The position numbers and the translations under genes are program-made. A DNA stretch of 64,000 nucleotides from Zantedeschia hybrid cultivar. Lineage: Eukaryota > Streptophyta > Magnoliopsida > Alismatales > Araceae. The stretch is taken from positions 34,246,001-34,310,000 of the forward strand of contig JARZZO010000016.1 in the NCBI GenBank assembly GCA_030544215.1, read 5' to 3'. The notes under the pieces are model-generated. The model saw only the letters and a program-made list of their open reading frames with translations. It was not told the origin of the DNA and searched no databases. This document shows positions 11,497 to 20,635 of the stretch, piece after piece. Numbering within the stretch: position 1 is the first letter of the stretch; each line of letters begins with the position of its first letter.

Positions 11497-11621
11497 GTTT
11501 TTTTGTTTTTTTTTGCGGCTGGACGGCCTAGGATCTGGCCGTCCAACTAAGCTGGGCGGCCAGGTCTAGCCGTCTAAGGTTTGGACGGCCAGGAGGTGGG
11601 CTGTCCGGAATTTTTTTTTTG

Positions 11622-11653
<32 letters not shown>

Positions 11654-12160
11654 GTTTTTTTTTTTTTTTTTTTTGGCGGCTGGACGGCCTAGGATCTGGC
11701 CGTCTAACTAAGCTGGACGGCCAGGAGGTGGGCTGTCCTATATTTATTTATTTATTTTTTTTTCCAAATGGACGGCTGGACGGCCTAAGATCTGGCCGTC
11801 CAACTAAGTTGGGCAGCCAGCTTTAGCCGTCCAAGGTTTGGACGGCCAGGAGGTTGGCCGTCCGGATTTTTTTTTTTTTTTTGTTTTTTTTTGTTTTTTT
11901 GCGGCTGGACGGCCTAGGATCTGGCCGTCCAACTAAGCTGGGCGGCCAGGTCTAGCCGTCCAAGGTTTGGACGGCCAGGAGGTGGGCCGTCCGGATTTTT
12001 TTTTTTTTTTTTTTTTGTTTTTGTTTTGTTTTGTTTTGTTTTTTTTTTTTTTTGTTGCAGATGGACGGCCTAGGGTCTGGCCGTCCAACTGAGCTGGGCG
12101 GCCAGGACTCTAGCCGTCCAAGGTTTGGACGGCCAGGGGGTGGGCCGTCCGGATTTTTTT
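10978..12160. repeat. Array of GGCCGTCC hairpins and long poly-A tracts in leader of B
   Basis: A repetitive 1.2 kb block between the 5' LTR and gag. Short inverted repeats of GGACGGCC and GGCCGTCC alternate with T runs on the plus strand (A runs in the element's sense), the longest about 50 bases (about 11217-11271). The segment beginning GCGGCTGGACGG recurs at about 11274, 11514, 11674 and 11901; the variant AAATGGACGGCTGG occurs at about 11364 and 11762. This gives a higher-order period of about 385-400 bp with three subunits. ORFs here are repeat translations. Confidence 0.88.
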
Positions 12161-12194
12161 TATTTACCTTATTAGCGCGCGCAGTAAGCAAGTA

Positions 12195-12215
12195 GGAGTC
12201 CCACCGTGATCGCCA
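12195..12215 (-). other. Primer binding site of element B
   Basis: On the minus strand TGGCGATCACGGTGGGACTC starts 6 nt after the end of the 5' LTR. The TGG start, the spacing and the match to the equivalent site in element C (57187) support a tRNA primer site. I do not assign the tRNA. Confidence 0.75.
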
Positions 12216-12221
12216 AATGGC

Positions 12222-13826
12222 TGTAGGCGCCCGGAACGTCCCCCGCCGCGGCTGCGGGCTTCGGGCGAGGGTTCCTCTCCGTTCGTCTTAGCACTGTGGC
12301 GATTTAAAGGGGGTTAGAAATAAAGGATGTGATCGCCAGGAGCATTACCTTACGGTCCCTGTGCTCCGCAGGATGGTGGGGACGTTTTGTGGGAGCGGGA
12401 GATGCTGGTTCCTCCTTCTCTTCCTCCGGCCGGCCAGAGGAGGAGAGCTCGGTAGTGCACGCGTAGAATCTGGTAAGAGCCCTGAAAAGAAAAGACAGAC
12501 AAAGAAAAGACAATAACCCAATTAGAACTGTGACATGTAGGATCCGTTCATGCAAACATAAAAAATAACTAAAATTAGAGGGAAACGCACCGGATGGATG
12601 TTTGGGAGGGAAGGTGACCATATGTTATGGCCACCCACCTCCCGATTTTTGTTTGGAACCTCTGGGGGTAAAAGGTGCTAAGTCATCCTAGGATGTATGC
12701 ATGCAGATAAGTGCTCGTGTGTGAAGAGTGAAATGATGTGTTGAAGGTAAAAGAGAGTGAAAGAGAGAGGATGTTACGGCATTGATGGAAATTGGAAATG
12801 CAATGAAGTGAAAAAGGTGAAAAAGTAAAAGAGGGTTAGGAAGACAAGCCCATTTGGAGTGACGTTCCTCATGAAACAGCCTTTTGACTCTTTGCCCGCT
12901 CAACTCCTCAAAGCCGACTCGTTCCGAGAAAGAGACTCCTTCTTAATCCCTCCTCCAACCAACCCCCCAACCTCTCTGCTCGAGGGAACCTGGGGGGTTT
13001 AAATAGATGAAGGAAAAAATAGGAGGAAATAGGGGTCTAAATACCCGTAAATCACCTTTCGACCAATAGGGAGTGGTCAAGGGTCGGAGGTAGTGGACGA
13101 GGCAGTCGCCGGAGTGGGGAGTGGTCGGAGTGGTGGGGAACGAGGGCGGAGAGTGGAGGAGATCGTGGGGAAGACGGAGTCAAGGGGGTGGTTAAGGAGT
13201 GGACGGCCAGGTGACGTGCCTTCCATTCTTGTGGTAGAAGGCGGCCCGGCTGGCCTTCGAAGGGAGTGGAAGGCGAGGGGTGGCCTTCGAAGGAGGTGGA
13301 AGGCAAGGGGTGGCCTTCGAAGGAGGTGGAAGGCAAGGGGTCGGCCTTCCACGGAAAGGTGGTAAAAAGTGAAAAAGTTGGCTAAAAAGGTGGAAGGCAA
13401 GGGGCTGGCCTTCGAAGGTGGTGGAAGGCGGGGGGTGGCCTTCGAAGGAGGTGGAAGGCAAGGGGCTGGCCTTCCACGAAAAGGTGGTAAAAAGTGTAAA
13501 AGGGTGGAAGGCAAGGTGGATGGCCTTCGAAGGTGGTGGAAGGCGGGGGGTGGCCTTCGAAGGGGTTGGAAGGCGGACTGGCTGGCCTTCCACGAAAAGG
13601 TGAAAAAGGGTGGCCAAAAGGGTGGAAGGCAAGGTGGCTGGCCTTCGAAGGTGGTGGAAGGCGGACTGGCTGGCCTTCCACGAAAAAGGTGGCTAGAGTC
13701 AGGATTTGGTTAATGGGCCTAGCTGGTAGTAGGCTGAGATGGCTGAAATGAGGGGATTTCGGTGATGAAGGGCTAATGATGGGTTGGGTTCATGACCAAA
13801 AGGGTGGTCCAAAATCGGTGTCTACA
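12222..13826 (-). repeat. 5' LTR of element B
   Basis: 1,605 bp, nearly identical to 3236-4816, with ends TGTAG...CTACA. It holds a TATA-like CTATTTAAAC (minus strand, about 12998-13007), which probably marks the U3 promoter. It carries the same CCTTCGAAGG minisatellite (about 13239-13690). It is 24 bp longer than its partner, mainly from a segment near 12340-12372. Confidence 0.95.
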
Positions 13827-14553
13827 GATAGGTCTGCGAACAGGTGGGCCAGAAGGGCCGCACCCCAAGCATACTCCCCTAAGCTATCTAGGTCATCTAA
13901 TAAATAAAGAAACATACAGTGGATATGGTCGCCCTTCGTACCGAAGAGCAACCGACCGAAAAAGAAAACTAAAAAGACTCTGAGCTGTCTGTCTACCTCT
14001 TCTACCTGACTCGGGTCACTACAATAGGCAGAGGAAGATGACTCGGCTAGCCTATCTCTAAACTCTACCCGGGTCTCGTCAGACCGACGCCGGGGCTCAT
14101 CTAGACCTAGGGCAGCCTCTACTTCTACCCTAGGAACCATCCTAGACTCCCTACCTATACTGGATACCTCTATCCCTAGCAAGGCCTCTGCTAATCCCTG
14201 ATAGTTGGGGTAAGTAACCCCACTAACTGGTCGGCCCTCTACTCGCAGGCCAGTGATCCTGGCCACGTCCTCTAAGGTGGGGACCATATGCCCCCAAGGC
14301 ATCAGAAATGCCCGACTCTCTGCATGCCAACGCTCCCTGAGCGCCTGCAGCAGGACTAGATCGAGCCAAAATGGCTCGATGTCTAGTATCTCGCCGAACC
14401 CCATCCGGCGCAGGCGCGCCTTCTGAAAATCCGGGAGTCCCCTATACGCCCCTATCACTAAATCCCAGGAAATCCTAGTCCTCATCACTCCCTGCAAATA
14501 AAAAATAAAAAATAGGGTTAGTAATTAATAAAAACAGGAAAATTCACTTTCTG

Positions 14554-14720
14554 TTTTGAAAGGCGTCAGCACATACAGACGTGTTTCAAAACACGTCCAT
14601 ATGCCCTGACGTAATTCAAGATTATTTTCTAGGAATTTAAAATTCGAAATTTGGATTGAAAGACGTCGACCCAGGGCGACGCCTTTTGAAAGGCGTCACC
14701 TGGTCTGGACGCCTTTCAAG
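14554..14720. repeat. Palindromic GACGCG-type repeats, cluster 1 (PMD intron 1)
   Basis: Four partly overlapping imperfect palindromes. The clearest is TTTTGAAAGGCGTC - 10 nt - GACGTGTTTCAAAA (about 14554-14591; two mismatches in 14-nt arms). Others lie at about 14582, 14656 and 14684. They sit inside intron 1 of the antisense PMD gene. Confidence 0.85.
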
Positions 14721-15117
14721 TCCAGATTTCGGGTTCCTTCAAGAACCCCTTTCTTCCCCTATTTTCTTCACCGCAGTCAAACCATAGAGGACTTACCGTG
14801 TGGAGGTCGCCCTCCTCTTCCTCTTCCACCGCCATGGGCGCCGGTGGAGGGAGCTCCTCCTCCAAGAAGGCCGCGGCTTCGGCAAGGGCCGCCGGGATCT
14901 CCTCGAGGGCTTCTTCTTCTTGCCTCCGCCTCCTCTTGGCTATGATCTTCGTCTTCCGAGAACCCTCACCACGCTCCATGGCTCGAGAAGAGGGAGTTTT
15001 CGAGAGGAAGAGGGAGAGATCGCCGGAGAGATTGTCGGTCGCCGGTGAGGAGAGAGGAGGATTTTTGTGAAAGTGAGGAAGAAAGGGGGGCCTTCGCGGG
15101 TCTGTAACAGAAAGAGT

Positions 15118-15464
15118 GAAAGGCGTCGACTCAAGAAGACGCGTTTTAGGGCGCATAAATTGAGGCGGCAAAGGACAACTGTTTGAATTTGGTTGAAACA
15201 CGTCCACTTATATGGACGCGTTTTAAGTTTTTGGTCAGAGCCGTACAGAGGAAAATCATGAAAGGCGTCTTGGTTACTGGACGCATTTCAGGGAATTAAT
15301 CATGGAATTAATGGCAAAATCCTGAGAAAAGTAGGAGAGAGAGTTGAAAGGCGTCGATGGACATAGACGCGTTTTAAGCTTTAAATCGGGTTTTTAAGGA
15401 TTAAATTGAATTTCTGGAAAAGAATTTACTTTGAAAGGCGTCTTTCTGAGTGGACGCGTTTTAC
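15118..15464. repeat. Palindromic GACGCG-type repeats, cluster 2 (upstream of PMD gene)
   Basis: Five copies at about 15118, 15193, 15259, 15344 and 15431, each GAAAGGCGTC or GAAACACGTC, a 9-12 nt spacer, then GACGCGTTTTA or GACGCATTTCA. Spacing is about 65-90 bp. They lie just upstream of the PMD start codon at 14979 (minus strand), the promoter side of that gene. Confidence 0.87.
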
Positions 15465-15636
15465 ATTTTACAGAACCCGAATTGTTGAATTTTCAGAAAA
15501 AATCAGGTTTTTACTTAAGGAAAAATCATGTGCACATCACAGAAAGTTGGGGAAAGATTCTAAGGCATGAAAAATCAATCTTTATTCAATAAAATCAATC
15601 TTTATTACATCAACATCAAAAAGAGAAAGAGGACAT

Positions 15637-17022
15637 TCAAGGGAGAATATCATGAAGACCTTTAAGATAAGGAGATTTCAATCCTTTATCTCTGTCTTTA
15701 GAGGATCTTACACGATAGCTAAAGCCAAGGTTCCATAGAGTAATGATGATTTGTATGGCTTCATAATCTTCATCGGATTCCAAGTCGCGCTTCTTGATTG
15801 GGAGTGTGGGAGAGAATTCAGGAAACTCACGACGGCCCAAGCTAAGTTGAGTAAGGCACCGGTGTGGATTGTACAACACAAACTCAGTGGCTCCAATTAA
15901 CTTGAGATTTGCTCCTGCTGTACGGCGCACCCAAACTGGTTTTCCAACAAGAGCAAGCGGAGACGAGTCGAATATGTCGGATGTCATGAGCTTCAAATAC
16001 TCTCTCCAATCGGCTCGGGTCTTGAGTTTTGGAACCTTGTTGACCATGTACTCATTGAACTTTACAATATTAGCAATGCAATGAATTGGACTATTCAAGA
16101 AGATCTGAGATGGATTCAGAGGCCTTTTCTTGCTATGCTCGAATTTGAAGTGAAGTTCAATCCACAAGGCAAAGAGTAGCATGCATCCATATGGAGGACG
16201 ACCCACAGAAGCCGCAGAAAGTCCACTGTAGAGATATGCTAAGAGTGCAGTGCTAATGGATTTACCTTCGAAAATTGCGCAAATAGCACTAATTTGATCA
16301 TCTTCCAAGATGTTATCCTGTGCAGGAAAGAATAAGGCACCGGCAAGACATGTAACGAGAGCTTTCGTTACATCCTCTGCCTCATCCTCCCTTAATTCTT
16401 CAATTTCATAAAGAGTCCACTCGGCTAGTTTTGCAAGATTGATCCCCTTCTTGGTGAGGCATCCTTTAGCTTCTGAAGGATCCTTCATGATCGATGTCAA
16501 TAACTGTTGATCGGTGATTCTCTATTTTGTCAAGGCTATCTTGTCTCTGTTGTCTCTGGTATTTGGGAGACCTAATAGAAGTTCCGCCTCTTCTAGAAGG
16601 ATTGTGCACTCGAAATCTTGGAAGAAGAACGTATGAGTTTGGGGATGCCACCACTCGATCAAGGCGCCCATAGCCGCCCAGTCTACTTTTGCACTTTTGT
16701 AATTCTTGGCAAGCACTACAAGTCCTTGAAGACCCCACTTGGATATGAACACTTGCATAGAAAGCTTAACACTTTTTGCAAGTTTACGAATCCAAGGGAG
16801 AGACGTGAACTTTCTTGGGCCAGGAAACATGGGGTAATTCTGAAAGAAAAATAAAAAGGGAACTTGATGAAGTTTGATGAAGAACATGATGGAAGACATG
16901 AAGAACATGAAAAGAAAGTTGATTGGACTTACTTGAAGATTGGGATCTCTTCTATTGAGATGATTCTCTATGTCTGCAAACTTCTCTAGAGACATCTTCA
17001 TCTTCTTGTTTGAGGAATCCAT
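15637..17022 (-). pseudogene. Antisense PMD/DUF7745-like gene with one nonsense codon
   Basis: Two exons: 17022-16933 (30 codons, ATG start) and 16839-15637 (to TGA), with a GTAAGT donor and TTTCAG acceptor in phase 0. The product would be about 430 residues. The segment IEWWHPQTHTFFFQDFECTI followed by LLEEAELLLGLP is the hallmark N-terminal motif of PMD-like/DUF7745 proteins, which occur in plant repeats and as uncharacterised genes. The C-terminal half has conserved-looking SGLSAASVGRPPYGCMLLFAL and WREYLKL segments. One in-frame TAG at 16522-16524 breaks the frame; otherwise it is open. A CTATATAAA box lies about 140 bp upstream. It is tandem with the PMD gene and antisense to element A. 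The biochemical role is unknown. Confidence 0.75.
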
Positions 17023-17157
17023 CTCCCTTTTTCGGAATACCTCCTTCTTGAAGCTTGGGAAGCTTGAAAACCTTAAAGAAACCTTGAAAATTTAGAAGAA
17101 AACTCTCCTTTGGATCTTTGGATTATGGTAGGATTGCTTGGGAATAACCTAAGGGTG

Positions 17158-17166
17158 TTTATATAG
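17158..17166 (-). promoter_or_regulatory. TATA box of the DUF7745-like gene
   Basis: CTATATAAA on the minus strand, about 136 bp upstream of the ATG at 17022. Position and sequence fit a plant core promoter, suggesting the antisense gene has its own promoter. Confidence 0.5.
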
Positions 17167-17270
17167 GAGGAATTGCGATCCTAAGTAGACCTTTTCCGGA
17201 TTGGAAAAGGGATGTGCATTGATAGAGTTGGAGTTCGGATAGAGAACAACCAGAAACATGTTTATGTGAG

Positions 17271-17340
17271 TAAAAGGCGTCTAGGAGAACTGACGCGTTT
17301 CAAAGTTGAATGGCGTCTGCTCGACACGACGCGTTTTAGT
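17271..17340. repeat. Palindromic GACGCG-type repeats, cluster 3
   Basis: Two adjacent copies: AAAAGGCGTC...GACGCGTTTCAAA (about 17271-17304) and TTGAATGGCGTC...GACGCGTTTTAG (about 17304-17340). They lie about 110 bp beyond the TATA box of the DUF7745-like gene, on its upstream side. Confidence 0.85.
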
Positions 17341-18357
17341 AAATCTACTATTTTCCCCAAAATTCTTGGATTTTAATGTTTAAATTGAATATTTGTTTGG
17401 AATTACTAATAATTTTGATTGCAGAAAATTCAAGAAAGCCTGAGTAAAGTTGGAAATGTCAAGAAGATCCCATTGTGGAATTCAAGTCCCGACCGTGGCT
17501 AAAAAGACGGTTATTTCTACTCTTATTCCATATAATTATTTTGCATTTGCATTACTACATGTTAAATATTTATTAGATTATATCAAGGACCTTGTGGTTT
17601 TGATGAAACTGGAATTTGAGTTCCCCTACAATAAAAACAGTGATAATTCCAGAGGATTCTTAATCGCACGGATAGGCCGTTGGGTTGTTGATTAGTGAGG
17701 ACGATGTAACTACTTTTGTGAAACGGTGCGTGGATAAACAAGCTTTGGCTTAGCACTGAATTACAAGAATTGGTATCTTGACTCATTAATAACAATTTAA
17801 CAATATTATCCTTGATTAATTTATATTTTATTTGACTTTATATTTTTCTTTTACCCCAGCATGTATCATATAGGACTTTGAAATTATTGAAATAAGAATT
17901 AATTACTGATTAAGTTTCAGACCATTAATCAAATAACTCCAACATGATATGAAATATTCCATTCCGAATTGAGTATCTTGATTATCTTTGAGGTTCGCTT
18001 AAAGATATCCTTGGAATTCTATCATTGATTGGATTCTTTATCCAATATTCTTGTTTTCTTTTAAGATCCATCATGACTGTAGCACGTCCACATTGGCTGG
18101 CAAACGCTCCCCATGATGAAACCTGCAGTGTCTACGACCTGGGGTACTTCCCACTCCGAGGAGGTTGATCGACTTTATTTTATTTCCTTGTCTACTTCAT
18201 CCAGACAGGATTAATTCCATTGATCTCTTTGAGCTATCTTCATTGATAATTTTGAGAAAAATTCCAGTCATGTGATGTTAAGAGCGTGTCTCATCACACC
18301 TTGGCATCACCTTTTCAGTACATTCCATTCCATTTCACTCCCTTGCAAAGACAATGC
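17341..18357. other. Non-coding stretch between antisense genes and 3' LTR of A
   Basis: About 1 kb of AT-rich sequence. I see no gene. The small ORF at 17450-17695 has no recognisable domain or repeat support. Confidence 0.45.
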
Positions 18358-18371
18358 CAAGGTGAGGCAGC
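18358..18371 (+). other. Probable polypurine tract of element A
   Basis: AAGGTGAGGCAGC directly precedes the LTR start. It aligns without gaps to the PPT/LTR junction of element B (GGAGGGGCATTTGTAGACAC versus GGTGAGGCAGCAGTAGACAC), which supports 18372 as the 3' LTR start. Confidence 0.6.
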
Positions 18372-18559
18372 AGTAGACACGCTAATTTTGACGTCATTTC
18401 GAGTAAATTTCATATCATACAATAATGCCTCGAAATGGTCTGATAATTAATCATTAATTAATTTTTATTAATCTTTTTAAGTGTCGGGTTTAACAGATGT
18501 GTTTAAGTTAATCAATTGAATTGGTTTTAGCTCAAATTTGAGTTAAAATATGAAGAATT

Positions 18560-18857
18560 CTAAAAGACGTCGACCCAAGTGGACGCCATTTAGACTTTAT
18601 TCTTATTTTAGTGATTAAATTTGAATTTTAATTAATTAATTAATTAACTAAAAGGCGTCTGGTAATGTCGACGCGTTTTAAGTTTCCTAAGTGATTTTAA
18701 CTTCCCCTCCGGATATTTATCCTTATCTTAATTAGTCTAAAAGACGTCTATACAGGTGGACGCGTTTTACCTAATAAAGATAAAGATAAGTTTTCCCGGA
18801 TATTTATCCTTATCTTAATTAATCTGAAAGGCGTCAGCCATGGTGGACGCGTTTTAG
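18560..18857. repeat. Palindromic GACGCG-type repeats, cluster 4 (U3 of LTR A)
   Basis: Four copies at about 18560, 18648, 18736 and 18824, spaced a regular ~88 bp. Each is CTAAAAGRCGTC - about 10 nt - GACGCGTTTTAG or close. The units between them also repeat (GGATATTTATCCTTATCTTAATTA). They end about 100 bp upstream of the LTR TATA box, the position of a U3 enhancer. Confidence 0.9.
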
Positions 18858-18957
18858 ATAATTACAGATAAAGATGAATTAATTAGTATTTATCTGTCAA
18901 TTAAGATGGATAAATTCGAGGTTTTTTGCTATGTTAATCGCGAACGCAAGAAAAAGC

Positions 18958-18967
18958 CTATAAATAC
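18958..18967 (+). promoter_or_regulatory. TATA box of LTR A
   Basis: CTATAAATAC, conserved in element C's LTR (56385-56394) as CTATAAATAC. It defines the likely U3 promoter, with the palindrome cluster immediately upstream. Confidence 0.65.
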
Positions 18968-19690
18968 CTTGCATGTTGAAGAGTTAAAAAAGTTGAAATC
19001 CATTAAGAGAGAGCATTATTATAGCGAGTTGAAGATCGAAGCAACAACGTCGGAACGCCGGAGCGCTGCCATTTCCAAAAGTCGGCGTCCTTTCAAGATC
19101 TTCATCCTTTCAAAGCTTCATCCGATTGGGCATAAGTGTTTCATTTCTGCATTTTCATTTTCATCTTCATTAATTTCATTCTTCATTCACTTCATGCAAA
19201 CACATACCACAGCATAATTTTTCAAAACCTACTTGATTTAAGGGGTTTCAAAGCCACTCAACAAGTAAGTTTGATGTTCAATCATATGTCCAAAATCATG
19301 ATTAGTTAAGATACTGTTTCTACTTAAATTCTCATCATCATTGTTTCTTCGTTTTCTGTTTCTGTCTCTGCTGCACTCAACAACAACGAGAGATTCAAAA
19401 GGGGAAATCAAGCACAAAGTCAGAAAGACTTCTGGACGATCCTCAACCTCAAATTCAACAGCAAGAACAAAAAGCAAAGAAATGGCTCTCTTTCTTCAGC
19501 CGGCTGAGGAAGGGGAACCAATGACTCAATCTTCCGCGTTTGAACAGGTAAGCGATCATATCTCTTTTGAAACTTTTTAGTTAAAAGTTTCTGGCGATCA
19601 CTGCACTTAGTTGCTATTTTTAATAGGTTAGTTTACACTAAACAACATAGATTTTTCATGTTAATCACACGGTCATTCTAAGCACCTACA

Positions 19691-20635
19691 CATATGACAT
19701 GGTTGTTATGGCATGAATGGGCAGTTCTGCGGCAGATATATTTGGGACCTCATCATCATAGATTAGTGCATCTTTTTCCTCTCCTAAAATTTTGATTTTT
19801 GTGAGATTTTTGATGAGACATTTTTGTTTAACAAATTAATAATCAGCATACTTGTTTGGACATTCATTATTAGTGGATCATCACCATTCATAGCTTTGGG
19901 AGTTGCTGGGTTTTGGGTCTGATGTACGTGGGGTCTGATATGGGCAGTTGGATATAGCACTTACACGTGCGTATTAGATACGAGTTCCCTCCTGCGAAAA
20001 GTGCTCCTCACCCATAGCATATTAACTTATATTGGAATATAATATTATTGTTATATCACAAAAGTTCAAGAAGGCTCAATTTCAAATTGTTAAATTTGGG
20101 CTCATATGGAATATCAACACTCATCCTTGTTCTAAAAAGAAACACGACCTTCTAAACTATCTTCATTTCCCAACTTACATGAGCAAATGGTTATAACTAC
20201 TGAAAGAGATAGACCAATAACATAACCTTTGAGGAGGCATAATCTCATCACGAGTTGAATCAATGCAAACATCTTCACTGCCTTTAAAGCTACCACCGTG
20301 CAACATCACGCATGTTGAATCAATGTAAACATTTGCACTGCCATTAAAGCTACCACTGTGTAGTATCATGCATCCATTAGCAATCAGAGTACTTTGACTC
20401 CAAAATATATTAGACTATCCATCAATATCAAGAGCATACGTTATGCATTTTTATTTGCTGAAGTTTTTCACATGCTAACTTTATTTTGCTTTTATGTTGA
20501 TTATATGTGTTCTTATGTCAAATAGTTATGTTTTAGTTTGCATAAATTATGAAATGTATAGATCAACCAAGGCACTGATGTTATTTTTTTTTATCATTTG
20601 TAGTGAAGTTCATTTATCATTTTATATTGATAAAT
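19691..20635. other. 5' non-coding region of the CACTA element
   Basis: About 945 bp upstream of the TNP2 start. No TIR or subterminal repeats are seen. It contains a 60-bp tandem duplication at 20254-20373. Otherwise nothing recognisable. Confidence 0.4.
20254..20373. repeat. 60-bp tandem duplication
   Basis: Two adjacent copies of a 60-bp unit starting GTTGAATCAATG and containing AAAGCTACCACYGTG, differing at several positions. Confidence 0.8.

Larger units (their letters stand above)
3236..13826 (-). mobile_element. Complete Tat-type LTR element with gag and protease only (element B)
   Basis: A 10,591-bp element with matching LTRs at 12222-13826 (5') and 3236-4816 (3'), ends TGTAG...CTACA, and a perfect 5-bp duplication GATAG at 3231-3235 and 13827-13831. 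The minus orientation follows from the gag-protease ORFs, a primer site next to the 5' LTR and a purine tract next to the 3' LTR. The internal region carries gag and a retropepsin with a G-patch-like tail, but no reverse transcriptase, RNase H or integrase. It must therefore have moved with enzymes supplied in trans (TR-GAG-like non-autonomous element). By eye the LTRs differ by about a dozen substitutions plus a few indels (about 1%), so it is young. It interrupts exon 2 of the PMD gene. Confidence 0.93.
1524..14979 (-). pseudogene. Antisense plant mobile domain (PMD) gene, split by element B
   Basis: Seven exons can be placed from GT/AG borders: 14979-14797, 14491-13827 continued at 3230-3176, 3094-2936, 2845-2477, 2393-2301, 2217-2065 and 1994-1524. 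Each is a whole number of codons and all introns are phase 0; exon 2 is exactly 240 codons once element B and one GATAG copy are left out. The product would be about 715 residues. It has a basic N-terminus (KRRRR), a PMD/aminotransferase-like domain at about 65-475 (WGHMVPTLEDVARITGL, FPLGR, VIWRPYL, FGRQMWVHCLNEIEPL) and an alanine/glutamate-rich coiled coil to the C-terminus. PMD proteins occur in transposons and in host silencing factors of the MAIN family. Defects: the 10.6 kb insertion and one in-frame TAA at 1980-1982. The function inside the retroelement is unknown. Confidence 0.82.
1..19690 (+). mobile_element. 3' part of a Tat-lineage Ty3/gypsy retrotransposon (element A)
   Basis: This interval reads as the 3' portion of one large plus-strand LTR retrotransposon. 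In order it has the C-terminal end of pol, an A-rich tandem repeat, two antisense genes (PMD and DUF7745-like), a purine-rich tract and a 3' LTR. The LTR is homologous to the 5' LTR of element C at 55859, and the same palindromic repeat family occurs in the LTR and around the antisense genes, which ties the parts together. Extra antisense ORFs between pol and the 3' LTR are known in Tat/Ogre-type elements. Without nested element B, this portion is about 9.1 kb. The 5' part and the partner of its target duplication (expected CATAT, from 19691) lie left of the window. Alternative: the antisense genes could be a separate insertion. Confidence 0.72.
18372..19690 (+). repeat. 3' LTR of element A
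   Basis: About 1,319 bp, homologous along its whole length to the 5' LTR of element C (55859-57180). The start is AGTAGACACGC (first base changed from the expected T) and the end is CACCTACA. It contains four palindromic repeats, a TATA box CTATAAATAC at 18958-18967 and a conserved CAG/GTAAGC splice-donor-like site at 19545-19553. No primer site follows, as expected for a 3' LTR. Confidence 0.8.

Noticed and set aside
10978..12191. ORFs with poly-Lys or poly-Phe runs
   Set aside because: They are translations of T/A homopolymers and GGCCGTCC hairpins in the leader of B.
14716..15207. 163-codon minus-strand ORF as an independent gene
   Set aside because: Only its internal ATG at 14979 to the donor at 14797 is used, as exon 1 of the PMD gene; the rest crosses palindromic repeats upstream and intron 1 downstream.
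14554..15464. microRNA precursors from the palindromes
   Set aside because: Arms are only 10-14 nt with a 10-nt loop, too short for plant miRNA foldbacks.
18367..19695. Solo LTR with its own target duplication
   Set aside because: GCAGC on the left and CATAT on the right do not match, and the left side aligns with a PPT, so a 3' LTR of a longer element fits better.
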